DNA from: Streptomyces agglomeratus
GTDB lineage: Bacteria; Actinomycetota; Actinomycetes; Streptomycetales; Streptomycetaceae
Assembly: GCF_001746415.1 (NCBI RefSeq)
Contig: NZ_MEHJ01000001.1
Coordinates: 124,001-188,000 of the forward strand
DNA: 64,000 nt
Reading direction: 5' to 3'
Shown: positions 52,832 through 62,773 of the stretch, piece by piece
Numbering within the stretch: position 1 is the first letter of the stretch
Layout: each line of letters starts with the position of its first letter
Made by a program: the position numbers and the translations under genes
The notes under the pieces: generated by a model
What the model saw: only the letters and a program-made list of their open reading frames with translations
What the model was told of the DNA's origin: nothing
Databases searched by the model: none

Positions 52832-55285
52832 TCAAGGGCGTGGTGACCGGATCGCGGTGAGCAGCAGGGCGATGTCGTCGGCCCGGTAGGAGGAGCGACG
52901 AGCGTTGTGCAGAAGCCGGTCGGCGAGTTCGTCCAGTGTGTCCGCATGGGCGTGGGCCAGGGATGCCCGCAGGCGGTCGATGCCCACGTCGATGTCGGTT
53001 CCGGGTTCCTCGATCAGGCCGTCGGTGTAGAGGGCGAGGACGGACCCCGGCGGGAGGGCGATCCGGGTTTCGGGATAAGTGCTCGCACGCTCCACGCCGA
53101 GGAACGGTCCGATGTCCAGGTCAAGGGCATCGGTCGTCCCGTCGGGACGGCGGAGCAGGGGTGGGGGGTGGCCGGCGGTGACGGCGTAGGCGTGGTGGCT
53201 GTGTGCTTCGAGGTGGATGTAGCAGCAGCTGGCCAGCAGCCCGGGGTCGAGGTCGAATAGAGTTCGGTTGACGCCCGCCATCGCATCGCTGGGCGTATGC
53301 CCTACGGCCGCGAAGGCCCGTACCGCGCTGCGCAACTGGGCCATGGTGGCCGCGGCGGCGATGCTGTGCCCCTCCACGTCTCCGATGACGAGACAGACTC
53401 CGCTGTCGGTGGGGATGACGTCGTACCAGTCGCCGCCGATGTCCATTCCGCTGGTGCCGGGCAGATAGCGCACCACGGTATGGATGCCCGGGACTATCGG
53501 GAGCCGGTGCGGCAGGAGCGCCTGCTGGAGGCCGCGCGCGAGGGCGAACTCCGAGTCGTACAGCCGCGCTCGTTCCAGAGCCTGGGCGATCAGCCCGGCG
53601 AGAGCGGTCAGGACGCCGCGGTCCTTTTCCGTGAATGGATGGATCTCGTCAAAGCCGAGGACGCAGGTGCCGACAGGGTGGCTGGAAGCGATCAGTGGCA
53701 GATACGCCCAGGAGCTCACCTCGCCCGTGGGGATGCCCGGGTAGCCCCGGGAAAGAGCCTGTTGCGACTCGATGAAGAGCGGAGTGCCGGACGTCAGGGT
53801 CTCCGTACCGGGCAGGCGGGCGTGCAGCGGTACGCCCTCCAGCCATTCGAGGAAGTCTTCGTGGCCGCCGGTGTGAAAGAGCAGGTGCATCGTTCCGTCG
53901 CGGACCACATAGATTGCCAGCCGCTGGCCTCCGAAGGCAGGCAGGAGCTGGTCGGCGACGACTTCACAGACTTGGTGGGCGGTGACCGCCTCGGTCAGAG
54001 CGCTGCCCAGCTGCAGGACGTGATACATGACGCCCAGGCGTGCCGGTGCGGTGGCGGTCGCTGTCTCGGGCGGGGAGGCGGGTGGTGTCGATGCTGGGGG
54101 CGGTTGACCGACAGGCACGACGCGGGCGGTCACCCCGTCCGCCTCCGGGTGGAGGGAGAAGGCGAGCCACCGGTCTGGGGAGCGGCAGGCCACGAAGGAG
54201 GCCGGCGCCTGGGAGATCATCGCGGACCGGTGCCGGTACTCGATGTCGGGATCGGACAGCCACGGCAGTACGTCCCAGAGGAAATGGCCCAGCAATTCGT
54301 CGGCGGAAACCCCCAATAGCTGCAAAGCGCTGTGGTTGACGTAGGTGACCCGCCCGTCGGGGGCGAGGGAGAACAGTCCGTCCCGCAGCCGCTCGACCGC
54401 TGCGACGGCCACCTGGCCGGCGCGGGCGTCCACGACCGCGCCGACCAGGTGGGTACGTGCCCGCATGTCGTCAGCCTTCGGTACGCGGCCCCACAACTCG
54501 ACGGTGCGGTACCCCTCGCCGCCGTGCTCGTAGTCCCGCAACCGCAGGCGTCTGCTGGTTCGGCCTTCCATGGCTGCCTCTCGGGCGCAGGACCGGAAAG
54601 CGGCAAGATCGCCGGGGTGGAGGCAAGAAGCTAGCGTTTCGGCTCGTCCGTCGAAAGCACGCGGGTCGAGACCGAAGATCGCGCAGAGCTCGTCGTCCAC
54701 GACGCAGGCGCCAGAGGCAGAGTCCCATTGGAACAAGCCGACCCTCACGGCCGCTGCCGAGGGGGCCGGGGTCTCGACGGCAATCGTTCCCGGGTCGCAT
54801 TCCACAGGCTTGCCGGTACGGGCGCGGAGTGCGGACAGGGAGTCACCAAGTCGGTTGGCGACGCTCCGCAGGTGGCGGCGCTGGGCCTTGGACAGCCCTT
54901 CGCTGCCGGGGGATGCCGCCCAGACGATCGCCAGGGATCCGAAGGTCTCCCTGCCTGTGCCCACCGGCACGGAGCAGGAGCCGAAGGCGTACGGGAGAGC
55001 CACCGCGAGCTGGGGATACCGGCGCATCGTCTCCTCTGCGTCGGCCAGGTGGACAGTGCGCCCGGAGCTGTACGCCGCGGCAATCGGGATGGGACTGTTC
55101 ACCGGAATGAGGCGCCAGCCACCGAGCAGGGAGGGCGGCACCCCACACGTCGCGGCGAGCACGACTGACCGACGATCGCGGGAGCGGAGAAAGACGCTCC
55201 CCGCGTAGGCACTGGTTCCTTCGACGGCTTCGACGACGGCTGCAGCGAGTAGATCCTCACGCTCCGCCGTCTCGCCGACGGTCAT
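52832..55285 (-). CDS. GAF/PAS/GAF-PP2C SpoIIE-type phosphatase (817 aa)
   Basis: A soluble multi-sensor phosphatase. GAF-like at about residues 8-155, a PAS-like domain at about 185-300 (LFQWDSASGACVVDDELCAI then FGLDP), a second PAS at about 305-400 (RDGLFSLAPDGRVTYVNHSA), GAF at about 430-580, and PP2C at about 595-812 (IGGDWYDVI, GDVEGHSIAAAATM, TAGHPPPLL, LALYTDGLIEEPG, YRADDIALLL). The second metal motif reads GDVEGHS rather than GDVxGHG, otherwise complete. I start at the ATG at 55285 (MTVGETAERE) with GGAAG at a fitting distance; the longer frame to 55465 begins with non-coding-like sequence. It probably dephosphorylates STAS proteins in response to intracellular ligands or redox state. 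Confidence 0.92.
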   Translation of the reverse strand: MTVGETAEREDLLAAAVVEAVEGTSAYAGSVFLRSRDRRSVVLAATCGVPPSLLGGWRLIPVNSPIPIAAAYSSGRTVHLADAEETMRRYPQLAVALPYAFGSCSVPVGTGRETFGSLAIVWAASPGSEGLSKAQRRHLRSVANRLGDSLSALRARTGKPVECDPGTIAVETPAPSAAAVRVGLFQWDSASGACVVDDELCAIFGLDPRAFDGRAETLASCLHPGDLAAFRSCAREAAMEGRTSRRLRLRDYEHGGEGYRTVELWGRVPKADDMRARTHLVGAVVDARAGQVAVAAVERLRDGLFSLAPDGRVTYVNHSALQLLGVSADELLGHFLWDVLPWLSDPDIEYRHRSAMISQAPASFVACRSPDRWLAFSLHPEADGVTARVVPVGQPPPASTPPASPPETATATAPARLGVMYHVLQLGSALTEAVTAHQVCEVVADQLLPAFGGQRLAIYVVRDGTMHLLFHTGGHEDFLEWLEGVPLHARLPGTETLTSGTPLFIESQQALSRGYPGIPTGEVSSWAYLPLIASSHPVGTCVLGFDEIHPFTEKDRGVLTALAGLIAQALERARLYDSEFALARGLQQALLPHRLPIVPGIHTVVRYLPGTSGMDIGGDWYDVIPTDSGVCLVIGDVEGHSIAAAATMAQLRSAVRAFAAVGHTPSDAMAGVNRTLFDLDPGLLASCCYIHLEAHSHHAYAVTAGHPPPLLRRPDGTTDALDLDIGPFLGVERASTYPETRIALPPGSVLALYTDGLIEEPGTDIDVGIDRLRASLAHAHADTLDELADRLLHNARRSSYRADDIALLLTAIRSPRP

Positions 55286-55561
55286 TCCGTGCATGCTTCC
55301 AGTGTGCGCGGATCCAGCGCAGGTCGGCCCGGCCGCAGCGACAACCCAGGGTGACGCACCGCTCGCAGACGCAGCTCCTCCACGTGAACACCAAGCGGGG
55401 AAGCTCAAGTATCCCCCGCCCTCACTGGGGCCTGTGGGCCACCGCGTCTCTCTTTCGGCGGGCACCTGTTGACGTCTACGGAAGGTCCCCGCCTCCCTAC
55501 TGGGGTTTTCGTGTCGTCGTGGGGTAGTGACGGTTCATGATCCCTGCGGTATGCCGGTGAG
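55286..55561. other. Intergenic, nothing supported
   Basis: Presumed promoter region of the minus-strand phosphatase gene on one side and the left flank of an IS630 relic on the other. No repeat or hairpin stood out. Confidence 0.4.
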
Positions 55562-56410
55562 GTGAGGTATTCGGAGGGTGGGGGCCTGACCGCTGAGCGT
55601 CGGGTGTTTCGTGAGGGGATCCGGCTTCAGGCCGGACAACGGTTCGCGGCGGGTGAGAAGACCGCGGTGATCGCGAAGGACCTGCGAGTGAGCGTGCGGT
55701 CGGTCGGTCGGTCGAACGCTGGCGCCGTGCCTGGCGCGAGGGTGGCATGGAGGGTCTGCGTTCCGCGGGTCCGGCGAACTCGCCGACCATCACCGACGCT
55801 CAGTTCGCCGTGCTGGAGGAGGAACTCGGCAAAGGCCCGGCGACGCACGGTCGGCTGCGAGTGAGCCTGTCGGTGGCGACGGTGTGGCGGCTACTGAAAC
55901 GGCACGGCTGGTCCTGGCAGGCACCCGCCCGCAGAGCACTGGAGCGTGACGAGCACGCGGTGGAGCTGTGGAAGAAGGAGGTATGGCCCCGGGTAAAAGG
56001 CTCGCGGCGGCGTGCGGGGCCTGGCTCGTCTTCGAAGACAAAGCAGGATTCTCGATGACGCCGCCGACCTCCCGCACCTGGGCCAAACGCGGAAGCACAC
56101 CGGTCATCCGGGTCCGCGGCCGTTCTCAGCGTCGCTACTCGATCGCTGCCTTGTGCTGCTACAAACCGGGCGAACGCTCCCGCCTGATCTACCGCCCCAA
56201 ACGCCATGCCGATCACAGAAGCGAGGGCGCAAGAGCTTCGCCTGGACCGAGTACCGCGACCTCCTCATCGCCGCCCACCAGCAGCTCGGCGGACAGATCG
56301 TCCTCATCTGGGACAACTGCGGGACACCGCCGGTCAGGCGGCAGCGAGCACCGCCCGGGGCCGGAAGCCGGGATCAAGCTCGCTGCTCCAGGCGGCGCGT
56401 AGCGAGGCCG
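55562..56410 (+). pseudogene. IS630-family transposase, decayed
   Basis: Starts GGLTAERRVFREGIRLQAGQ with AVIAKDLRVSVRSVGR (HTH). The frame then shifts to GGMEGLRSAGPANSPTITDA, QFAVLEEELGKGPATHG and VSLSVATVWRLLKRHGWSWQ, shifts again to LVFEDKAGFSMTPPTSRTWA, and again to SFAWTEYRDLLIAAHQQLGG and QIVLIWDN. The order fits IS630 transposases of the winged-helix type, with at least three shifts and an internal loss near 55855. It is of a different subgroup from the two intact elements at 27.5-30.2 kb. Confidence 0.82.
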
Positions 56411-56448
56411 CGCGGTCCATCAACCAATCCATCTGCGCCCGGCTGTCG

Positions 56449-56955
56449 TTACACGTAGTCAGCGGCGCTCACGATGCGACTGAACAGGTTTCGCCAGTCC
56501 GCTGCGGGCAGTACCCGGGCGGCCCGGCACAGGTCGACTGGGTAGCCGACGGCCAGGGACGCGGCGATCTCCAGTGCGGCGAGGTGCGGCCCCATGGCAC
56601 CGGACTCCAGGTCGTCATCGTCGAGGGCGTCCGGTGAGCCGAGGAGGGCTAGGACCCGGTCCCAGTTGACTGATGCTGAGTCCTCGGTGCGGACCGGGGA
56701 GGCGGGCACGCTGTACCGGCCGTTGACGAGCTGCCACACCTGGGGGTCGACCGGCTGCTCGATGCTGCCGCTGAGGGCAGGGTCGTGAACAAACCGACGG
56801 AGCCAGTACCCGTCCCGGTAAAAGCCGAGTACGACTGTCGCTCGCCGCATCTGGAGATTTCCGACGCTGGCCGTGAGCCACCGCGCAAGCCGCACGCCCT
56901 CGGGCACGGCACGTCGCGGGGCAGGGAGATCATCAGTGTCCACTTCGAAGTCCAT
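56449..56955 (-). CDS. Hypothetical protein (168 aa)
   Basis: A continuous well-biased frame from the ATG at 56955. Mixed alpha/beta (LARWLTASVGNLQMRRATVV, LGFYRDGYWLRRFVHDPALS, VDPQVWQLVNGRYSVPASPV) and a helical end (AALEIAASLAVGYPVDLCRA). No family recognised. It is neighbour to the IS630 relic; possibly a short accessory gene carried by a former element. Confidence 0.65.
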   Translation of the reverse strand: MDFEVDTDDLPAPRRAVPEGVRLARWLTASVGNLQMRRATVVLGFYRDGYWLRRFVHDPALSGSIEQPVDPQVWQLVNGRYSVPASPVRTEDSASVNWDRVLALLGSPDALDDDDLESGAMGPHLAALEIAASLAVGYPVDLCRAARVLPAADWRNLFSRIVSAADYV

Positions 56956-58030
56956 GCAGCCACCTTGGCGGCGCTACGGGCCTAAGACACCAACACGCGC
57001 CACAGAGTCACCCGAAGAGGCTCCACGGAGTCGGGCGCTTACGGCCTCGGGGAACATGGGGGTACAGCGGCCATCAGCGAGAACGATCATGGTCCGGGCG
57101 GCACGAGCGTGCTGACCCGGTTCTCGTACTCGCGGCGGGCTTTGCGCTGGGCCGGGACCGCCGGGACGCCCTGGGCCGCCGTCGAGCGAATGGCAGCGGG
57201 CGAGGAGCTGGCGGTGCACGGAGAGGACGGCACTGACGCGCAGGGTGTATCCCTGGCCGCGCCGTACGGTCATCCCCTGGTCGAGCGCGGCGCGCTCAGC
57301 GGGCTCCAGGTCGGCCGCGCGGAGGAAGTCGGCGACCTTGCCGGGCATGTCGAGGGTGACCGGCAGTTGCCGCGCCGGGACGGGTCCACAATGCCCACGA
57401 CGACCAGTGGGAGGACGTCGTACGCATGGCCGTCGCCCACGCCCGGCCGGCCGAAAGCGCTGATCTGCTACGCCGCCTAATAAAGCGCGGTGAATGTCGA
57501 GAACGAGCACCGGCCCAGGCTCCACCTCCTGGCGGCCGCCAGCTTGTACTACGCAAATCGAGCCCGATGCTCGCAGGCTGGTCGAGCAGCGCGCACGCGT
57601 CCTGATGCCACCTCGCTCCCGGGACGAGGCGAAGGAGCTTGCCGCGCTCGGGCCGGGCATCCGGACCTTCTGCCGGGGCCTTAAGGCCTGGAGGGCGATG
57701 AGGTGGGTCCCTCGTCGAGGCTGCCTCCACAATCGGCGGCGACCATGCCTACGCCCTTCCTCCACCGCTTCGTACAGGCCCTGCCACCTGACTCAGCACC
57801 GTTTGAGCTACTCAACGGCTGGCAGCATTTCGAAGCCGACCGATACGCCCGCGACATTGAGCCCTTTCCAACCTGATGGCGGAGCTTGGTAGTCGGGCTG
57901 GCAACATGGTGAAGCCCCTGGTAGATGCGTTTTCGACCAAGAGAACCGTCTCCGCCAGAGGCTTCACGTGCTTGTGTACCCGTCCGGCATCGACGTGTCC
58001 TTCTCTGCTGCTTCGCTTCCTCGCTTAGGA
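56956..58030. other. Decayed region with plasmid-type protein scraps
   Basis: Minus strand near 57210-57370 reads VTLDMPGKVADFLRAADLEP then AERAALDQGMTVRRGQGYTL, resembling short proteins common on Streptomyces plasmids, but lacks a start and changes frame. Plus strand near 57390-57510 reads DDQWEDVVRMAVAHARPAES then ADLLRRLIKRGECRER, another scrap. Both look like remnants of an integrative or plasmid element. Confidence 0.4.
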
Positions 58031-59719
58031 GTTAGCCTCGCCGTTTCGGTTGGGTACGGCAGCTGGTGAGGCGGAAACGCGAAAGTGCCTTCCTGACCTG
58101 GAACGATGAACCTTGCTGAGGGGTTCTGTCGGTCCAAGCGGAGGGCACTTTCTACGTGCAGGCTATCGGGTTGCGTCCCAAGGTCCATGTCAGCGCCGAT
58201 GGTTCGGGGGTGGTCGGGCATGCCGGGGCGCGGTTGCTGGCGGATCTCGCTGATGCCACCGGGCTGACCGCCGCGTACTCCGCCGCTCTCAGGCCGCTTC
58301 GGCCGCGCGGGACCGGACACGATCCGGGCCGGATCGCCACCGACCTGGCGGTGATGCTCGCCGACGGAGGCGAGGCCATCGCGGACCTGGCAGTACTGCG
58401 GGACCAGGGCGAGGTGTTCGGTCCCGTCGCCTCGACACCGACGGCCTGGCGACTGCTCGCCGACACCGACGAGAGGACACTGACCGCTCTGCGCTCGGCC
58501 CGTGCCCAGGCCCGGGAAGTCGCCTGGCTGCAAGCCGTTGAGCAAGGTGAGGACATACCCGCAGTCCGGGCCGCGGGACGCGTGCTGCCCGGGCTGGTCC
58601 TGGACCTCGACGCCACGCTGGTCGCCTGCCATTCCGAGAAGGACCAGGCCGCACCCACCTACAAGGGCAGCTTCGGATTCCACCCGCTGCTGTGCTTCCT
58701 CGCGAACACCGGAGAGGGATTGTCCGGCCGGCTGCGGCCCGGAAACGCCGGCGCCAACACCGCGAGCGACCACATCACGGTGCTCGACCAGGCACTCGCG
58801 CAGATCCCCGACGCCCACCGGCACGGCACTGACATCCTTGTCCGCACCGACAGCGCCGGATCCGCGAAGGCCTTCCTCACCCACGTCCGAGATGCGCGGA
58901 AACGAGGAATCCGTACGTTCTTCTCAGTCGGATACGCGGTCACCGAGCCTGTCCGCCACGCGATCCGGGCCATGCCCGACCGTCTCTGGCATCCCGCCCT
59001 GGACCAGGACGGCTCGCTCCGTGCCGGCGCCGAGGTCGCCGAGCTGACCGGGATGGTCGAGCTGACCGGTTATCCGGCCAGCACGCGCATCATCGTGCGC
59101 CGCGAGCGGCCGCACCCCGGGGCCCAGCTGTCCCTGTTCGACCAGGACGAGGGCCTGCGGCACCAGGTGTTTCTCACCGACACTCCCTACTCCGGTGGTG
59201 GTTCCGCCCAGTTCCTGGAGGTCCGTCACCGCGGGCATGCCACCGTCGAGGACCACATCCGGTGCGGCAAGACCACCGGCTTCGGCCGCTTCCCCTCCCG
59301 CCACTTCGCGATCAACGCGGCCTGGCTCGAACTCAGCCTCGGGGCGATCGACCTGCTGGCCTGGATGCGCGTCCTGCTGTTGGACGGGGAGCTGGCGGCT
59401 GCCGAGCCGAAGAAGCTCCGCTACCGGCTGCTGCACGTCGCCGCCCGCCTCACCCGGGGCGGTCGGCGACTGCGCTTGCGGATATCACAGACCTGGCCCT
59501 GGAGACACGAACTGGCCGCGGCTTTCAACCGCCTTGCCGCACTGCCCCGTCCCGCCGGCTGACCAGCAAACCCCTGACCACCCACGACCCGAAAGACCTT
59601 GGAGAACCCGACCACCGCGCCGGGACTCCGCCATGCTCAAGCAACCGAAGTCACCTCGCCCATCTGGCAGCAGACGATCAGCGACGTCTCATCACCCCAA
59701 CCGAAACGCCGAGGTTAGG
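58031..59719 (+). mobile_element. IS1380-family insertion sequence, complete
   Basis: Terminal inverted repeats TTAGCCTCGCCGTTTCGGTT near 58032-58054 and the related CTAACCTCGGCGTTTCGGTT (minus strand, 59696-59718), 20 of 23 positions identical over the aligned ends. One intact transposase, preceded by the subterminal inverted repeat GAAAGTGCCTTC/GAGGGCACTTTC at 58081-58152. Target duplications were not evident by eye. Parent-like copy for the relics at 17957-19228 and 25612-25963. Confidence 0.85.
58156..59562 (+). CDS. IS1380-family transposase
   Basis: A full-length 468-residue DDE transposase. VSADGSGVVGHAGARLLADL (N-terminal block), LVLDLDATLVACHSEKDQ (first Asp), VRTDSAGSAKAF (second Asp), LFDQDEGLRHQVFLTDTPYS, VEDHIRCGKTTGFGRFPSRH, and LELSLGAIDLLAWMRVLLL near the C-terminus. 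No frameshift is seen. The GTG at 58156 is used, with GGAGG about 12 bases upstream within the subterminal repeat; translation may be affected by pairing of that repeat. Confidence 0.92.
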   Translation: MQAIGLRPKVHVSADGSGVVGHAGARLLADLADATGLTAAYSAALRPLRPRGTGHDPGRIATDLAVMLADGGEAIADLAVLRDQGEVFGPVASTPTAWRLLADTDERTLTALRSARAQAREVAWLQAVEQGEDIPAVRAAGRVLPGLVLDLDATLVACHSEKDQAAPTYKGSFGFHPLLCFLANTGEGLSGRLRPGNAGANTASDHITVLDQALAQIPDAHRHGTDILVRTDSAGSAKAFLTHVRDARKRGIRTFFSVGYAVTEPVRHAIRAMPDRLWHPALDQDGSLRAGAEVAELTGMVELTGYPASTRIIVRRERPHPGAQLSLFDQDEGLRHQVFLTDTPYSGGGSAQFLEVRHRGHATVEDHIRCGKTTGFGRFPSRHFAINAAWLELSLGAIDLLAWMRVLLLDGELAAAEPKKLRYRLLHVAARLTRGGRRLRLRISQTWPWRHELAAAFNRLAALPRPAG

Positions 59720-60370
59720 GCACCACCGCCGTGTGATCGGCTCCCGCTGGCGGCGGCTGAGCGCCGGCCGCCAGGCCCTCCTCACCCTCGCCCACCTGCG
59801 GGGGGGCATTCCTACACCCAGCTCGCGGCCAGATTCGGCGTCGGAACCACGACCGCAAACCGTTACGTCACGGAGGCAGTCGGCCTCCTGGCCGCCCTCG
59901 CACCCAGCCTGGCCGACACCGGCCGCACCGCGTCGACGAAGGCGTACCTGCTCCTGGCCGGCACGCTCCTGCCGATCGACCGCGTCGTTGCGGACTGGCC
60001 CTTCTGCTCCGGCAAGCACAAGAGGCACGGGATGAACGTGCAGGTCCACGCCGATCCCTTCGGCCGACTGCCGTGGGCATCACCGGCCCCGCCCGGCGCC
60101 GTCCACGACGTCCGCGCGGCCCGCGAACACGGCATCATCGACGCCCCTGGCGAGGCCGACATCACGCGCTGGGCCGACAAAGGCTATCGGGAGTGCCGGC
60201 TGCGCGGTCCGTACCCCTGGGGTCGGCGGGAAACCCTTTCCACTGGTCAGCAGGCGGTGAACCGCTCCCACGCGAAGATCCGCGCACTCGTCGAGCAGGC
60301 CATGGCCACCCTCAAATCCTGGCGGTTCCTACGCAAACTCCGCTGTTCGACCACTGACCAGCTCAGGTCG
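59720..60370 (+). pseudogene. IS5-family-like transposase (DDE_Tnp_4 type), truncated
   Basis: RRLSAGRQALLTLAHLRGG in one frame, then after a shift near 59810 GHSYTQLAARFGVGTTTANR with YVTEAV, AYLLLAGTLLPIDRVVAD (first Asp), DPFGRLPWASPAPPGAVHDV, ITRWADKGYRECRLRGPY (second Asp) and AKIRALVEQAMATLKSWRFL (Glu). The last codons are missing after TTDQL, and the 5' end is cut by the IS1380 element. Inactive. Confidence 0.85.
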
Positions 60371-60530
60371 ATGATGGAAAAGCCTCAGTGGCTTGATTTC
60401 GATCACTCGTTCAGGTGGTGTCTGTAAATCTGTGAATTCCACTGGCGCCCTCGGGCAGTCACACACGAGTCGACTCGCCGTGACAGAGACAGCGGCCTAC
60501 GGAAGTAGCGACCAGCATACGGAGGCGTTC

Positions 60531-61601
60531 ATGGCATTGCCGAAGATCGGCAACATCTACACACTCAGGACGCAGCAGCTCGAAGGGGTCGCGACATACT
60601 GGTACGGAAGCTACATGGACCCGGAAGTGTCCGGTAAATATGTCATCCACTGGACCGATGAGGCTGATTCTTGCCTCATCCTCGCCTCCGTGGCCAAGTG
60701 CCCCCTCGATGGCAATAACGTCATGTTCGCGTCTCTCCCTGGCCACATCATGTGGGCCGACCCTGACAAGCAGATCCGGGATTTCCCCGTCGGCGACATC
60801 CCGGACGATTACAGGGAGGGCGGCATCTGGCGCGTTGAGCAGTCAACGGAGAACGGCGGCTGCATTCTATGGAATCGTGCACATGCACAATACGCCCAAT
60901 CGGACGGCGCGACGATTCAATTCGTGGACGACCGCAAGGACGCGACAACCTTCTACTTCGATGAACAGCCCGGCGGCTTTCCCGAGGTGGCAAAACTGGG
61001 CAGGATGGAGCCTCCCCGGCTTGCAGCCCCCGAGTTGACCGACTACTCCGATCCGCCCGAAAACACTCCCTGGCAGATCGCAGGCGAAGTCGCCGTACCT
61101 TACTTCCTTATCGCCGACGATCACGGGCACGACGCCCAATGGCAGGGGCAACATAGCCCTTACTACATCATTCGCCGCTGGTCCAGTTGGAACAAAGTCC
61201 AATGGAGGGTGCACCCCGCCCTCAATACCGAGGTTCATTCCTGGTCCACCACCGAGGGCACCACAGAAGAAGCCGCCGCGGACGTGGACCGGACGCTTAA
61301 TCTCAGCGTCACCGCTGAAGCGAGTTTCGGCATCAAGGGATTCAGCGCAAGCGTCAGCACTACGATCGAGACCGGACTGAGCGTGAAGACCAGCAAGAAG
61401 TGGTCCCGCTCCTACAGCAAGCTGGTAAACGGCAGCTACACCGTGGGCCCCGCAGAAGCGGACCTTGCCGTTGGCGACTGGTTCCGCCAGGACAAGTACT
61501 GCATCTACCGCGCACAGGGCGGCGGGGACATCCTCGAATTCACCGTGACCCACCCGGGAACACGGGTATCCCGCACTTACATGCGCCCGACGAAGAAGTA
61601 G
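60531..61601 (+). CDS. Beta-rich protein resembling aerolysin-type pore formers (356 aa)
   Basis: No exact family recognised. No signal peptide. Residues about 1-170 are beta-rich and aromatic (GNIYTLRTQQLEGVATYWYG, SGKYVIHWTDEADSCLILAS, GGIWRVEQSTENGGCILWNR), perhaps a lectin-like module. Residues about 200-350 contain a long alternating Ser/Thr/hydrophobic stretch (LNLSVTAEASFGIKGFSASV, STTIETGLSVKTSKKWSRSY) flanked by VHSWSTTEGTTEE and VGDWFRQDKYCIYRAQGGGD, the general look of an aerolysin/ETX-MTX2-like insertion hairpin. The ATG at 60531 has GGAGG six bases upstream. It is a single gene between transposon relics, consistent with transfer. Toxin function is inference only. Confidence 0.75.
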   Translation: MALPKIGNIYTLRTQQLEGVATYWYGSYMDPEVSGKYVIHWTDEADSCLILASVAKCPLDGNNVMFASLPGHIMWADPDKQIRDFPVGDIPDDYREGGIWRVEQSTENGGCILWNRAHAQYAQSDGATIQFVDDRKDATTFYFDEQPGGFPEVAKLGRMEPPRLAAPELTDYSDPPENTPWQIAGEVAVPYFLIADDHGHDAQWQGQHSPYYIIRRWSSWNKVQWRVHPALNTEVHSWSTTEGTTEEAAADVDRTLNLSVTAEASFGIKGFSASVSTTIETGLSVKTSKKWSRSYSKLVNGSYTVGPAEADLAVGDWFRQDKYCIYRAQGGGDILEFTVTHPGTRVSRTYMRPTKK

Positions 61602-62292
61602 AGCCCCCCAAAGCAGTCGCGTGATCACCAGGGCAGTCGGCCGGCCCGGGTCGATGGTGACGCAGACGTTTGCAGCTTGTAACGGCCTGTTGTGAAGCTG
61701 GCTCCGCGAGGGTGCCGCCGGCACCACCCGGCTGCGGATCATCCCGTCTCTCGTCCGGTGGCTCGGTCGTCGTCATGCCCGTCCCCCCGTAGGTCCGCCA
61801 CGCTTCCGTCCACGGGTTGCCCGTGACGTACAGTGCCCCGTCGAGCAGGCGCCACCTCTGGTGACCCACCCGCCACGGCCGGGACGCTGCCGACGTGCAC
61901 CTACCGTTATCCCCTCCACACCTATCCTCAGCATCGACGACAGCACGCGATATCGCCATAGTGTTCGCCTCCACTACGCGAAGAGCCCGGCTGTTCGTCG
62001 CACGCTGCCTGGACCGGCACCCTGTTGGCCCTCGTCCCGCCCCACAGTCAGAACATCACGAGCCGCGCTCACATCACGTGCCGCCACCGCGAGGCCGTGC
62101 AAATCACCCGGGCCGCCCTCGACACCCGGCGCACCCCGCCAGGACCCGCACATCGCCTCACTGCTGCACGCCCGGCTCGCCATCGGCCAGGCCCGCACCG
62201 TCGACCGCGCCGCAGTTGTCAGCCCGCGTTGAGCGGACCGAGCACCACACCGGCCAAGATCAAGTACTGGCAACTTCGGACGTACCTCGGCG
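61602..62292. other. No intact gene; possible TPR regulator scrap
   Basis: Near 62080-62230 plus-strand frames read REAVQITRAALDTRR and QDPHIASLLHARLAIGQART in neighbouring frames, like the tetratricopeptide tail of a Streptomyces HTH regulator. No start, HTH or stop context remains. Confidence 0.4.
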
Positions 62293-62703
62293 CTACCCCT
62301 CGTACCGCCGCGGTCGTTCGCCGATCGACTCGGTCATCTGCGCGGCCGGGTAGAGAGACCGGGGTTCAGGGCGCAGCGTCAACTTCGGTCGCCGTGGTAC
62401 CTGCGCGTCAGCTCTTCCAGGTCCGTAGCGAAGAGAGGGCCGTAGCGGGTCGGCGGACATCTCGTGGACGCGTTTGATGAGGATCTCGGCGTCCTGGTCG
62501 TCGAGGGAGAAGACCCCGAGCGGGGTGCCGTCGGGGCGGGCAACGATGAGCCGTGCGACGGGCGGCAACGGCTCGACACTCTTGGAGAGTTCGTTCATGG
62601 CGTGGATGCTGCATGCCAGCGCGAGTGCGGCGCCCGGTCCGCTGTCCTGCGTGAAATCGGTAGCGGCGACGCTGGTCCAGCGTCCGATCTGTTCAGCGGA
62701 CAT
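62293..62703 (-). CDS. Hypothetical protein (136 aa)
   Basis: A soluble protein with a conserved-looking middle (ALACSIHAMNELSKSVEPLP, PVARLIVARPDGTPLGVFSL, DDQDAEILIKRVHEMSADPL). The C-terminal 45 residues are Arg/Pro-rich and less convincing, so the natural end may have been lost. The ATG at 62703 is supported by GGAG seven bases upstream. Family unknown. Confidence 0.6.
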   Translation of the reverse strand: MSAEQIGRWTSVAATDFTQDSGPGAALALACSIHAMNELSKSVEPLPPVARLIVARPDGTPLGVFSLDDQDAEILIKRVHEMSADPLRPSLRYGPGRADAQVPRRPKLTLRPEPRSLYPAAQMTESIGERPRRYEG

Positions 62704-62773
62704 GGCGGGGCTCCGATGCGCTCTGGTCGGCGGCTTTCACGGGCGTACGAGGGTGGGGCACGTGAGCGGACAG

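Noticed and set aside
59195..60427. 410-codon frame spanning the end of IS1380 and the IS5 relic
   Set aside because: Its first half is antisense-like sequence within the IS1380 transposase gene; only the part after about 59810 is real and belongs to the IS5 relic.
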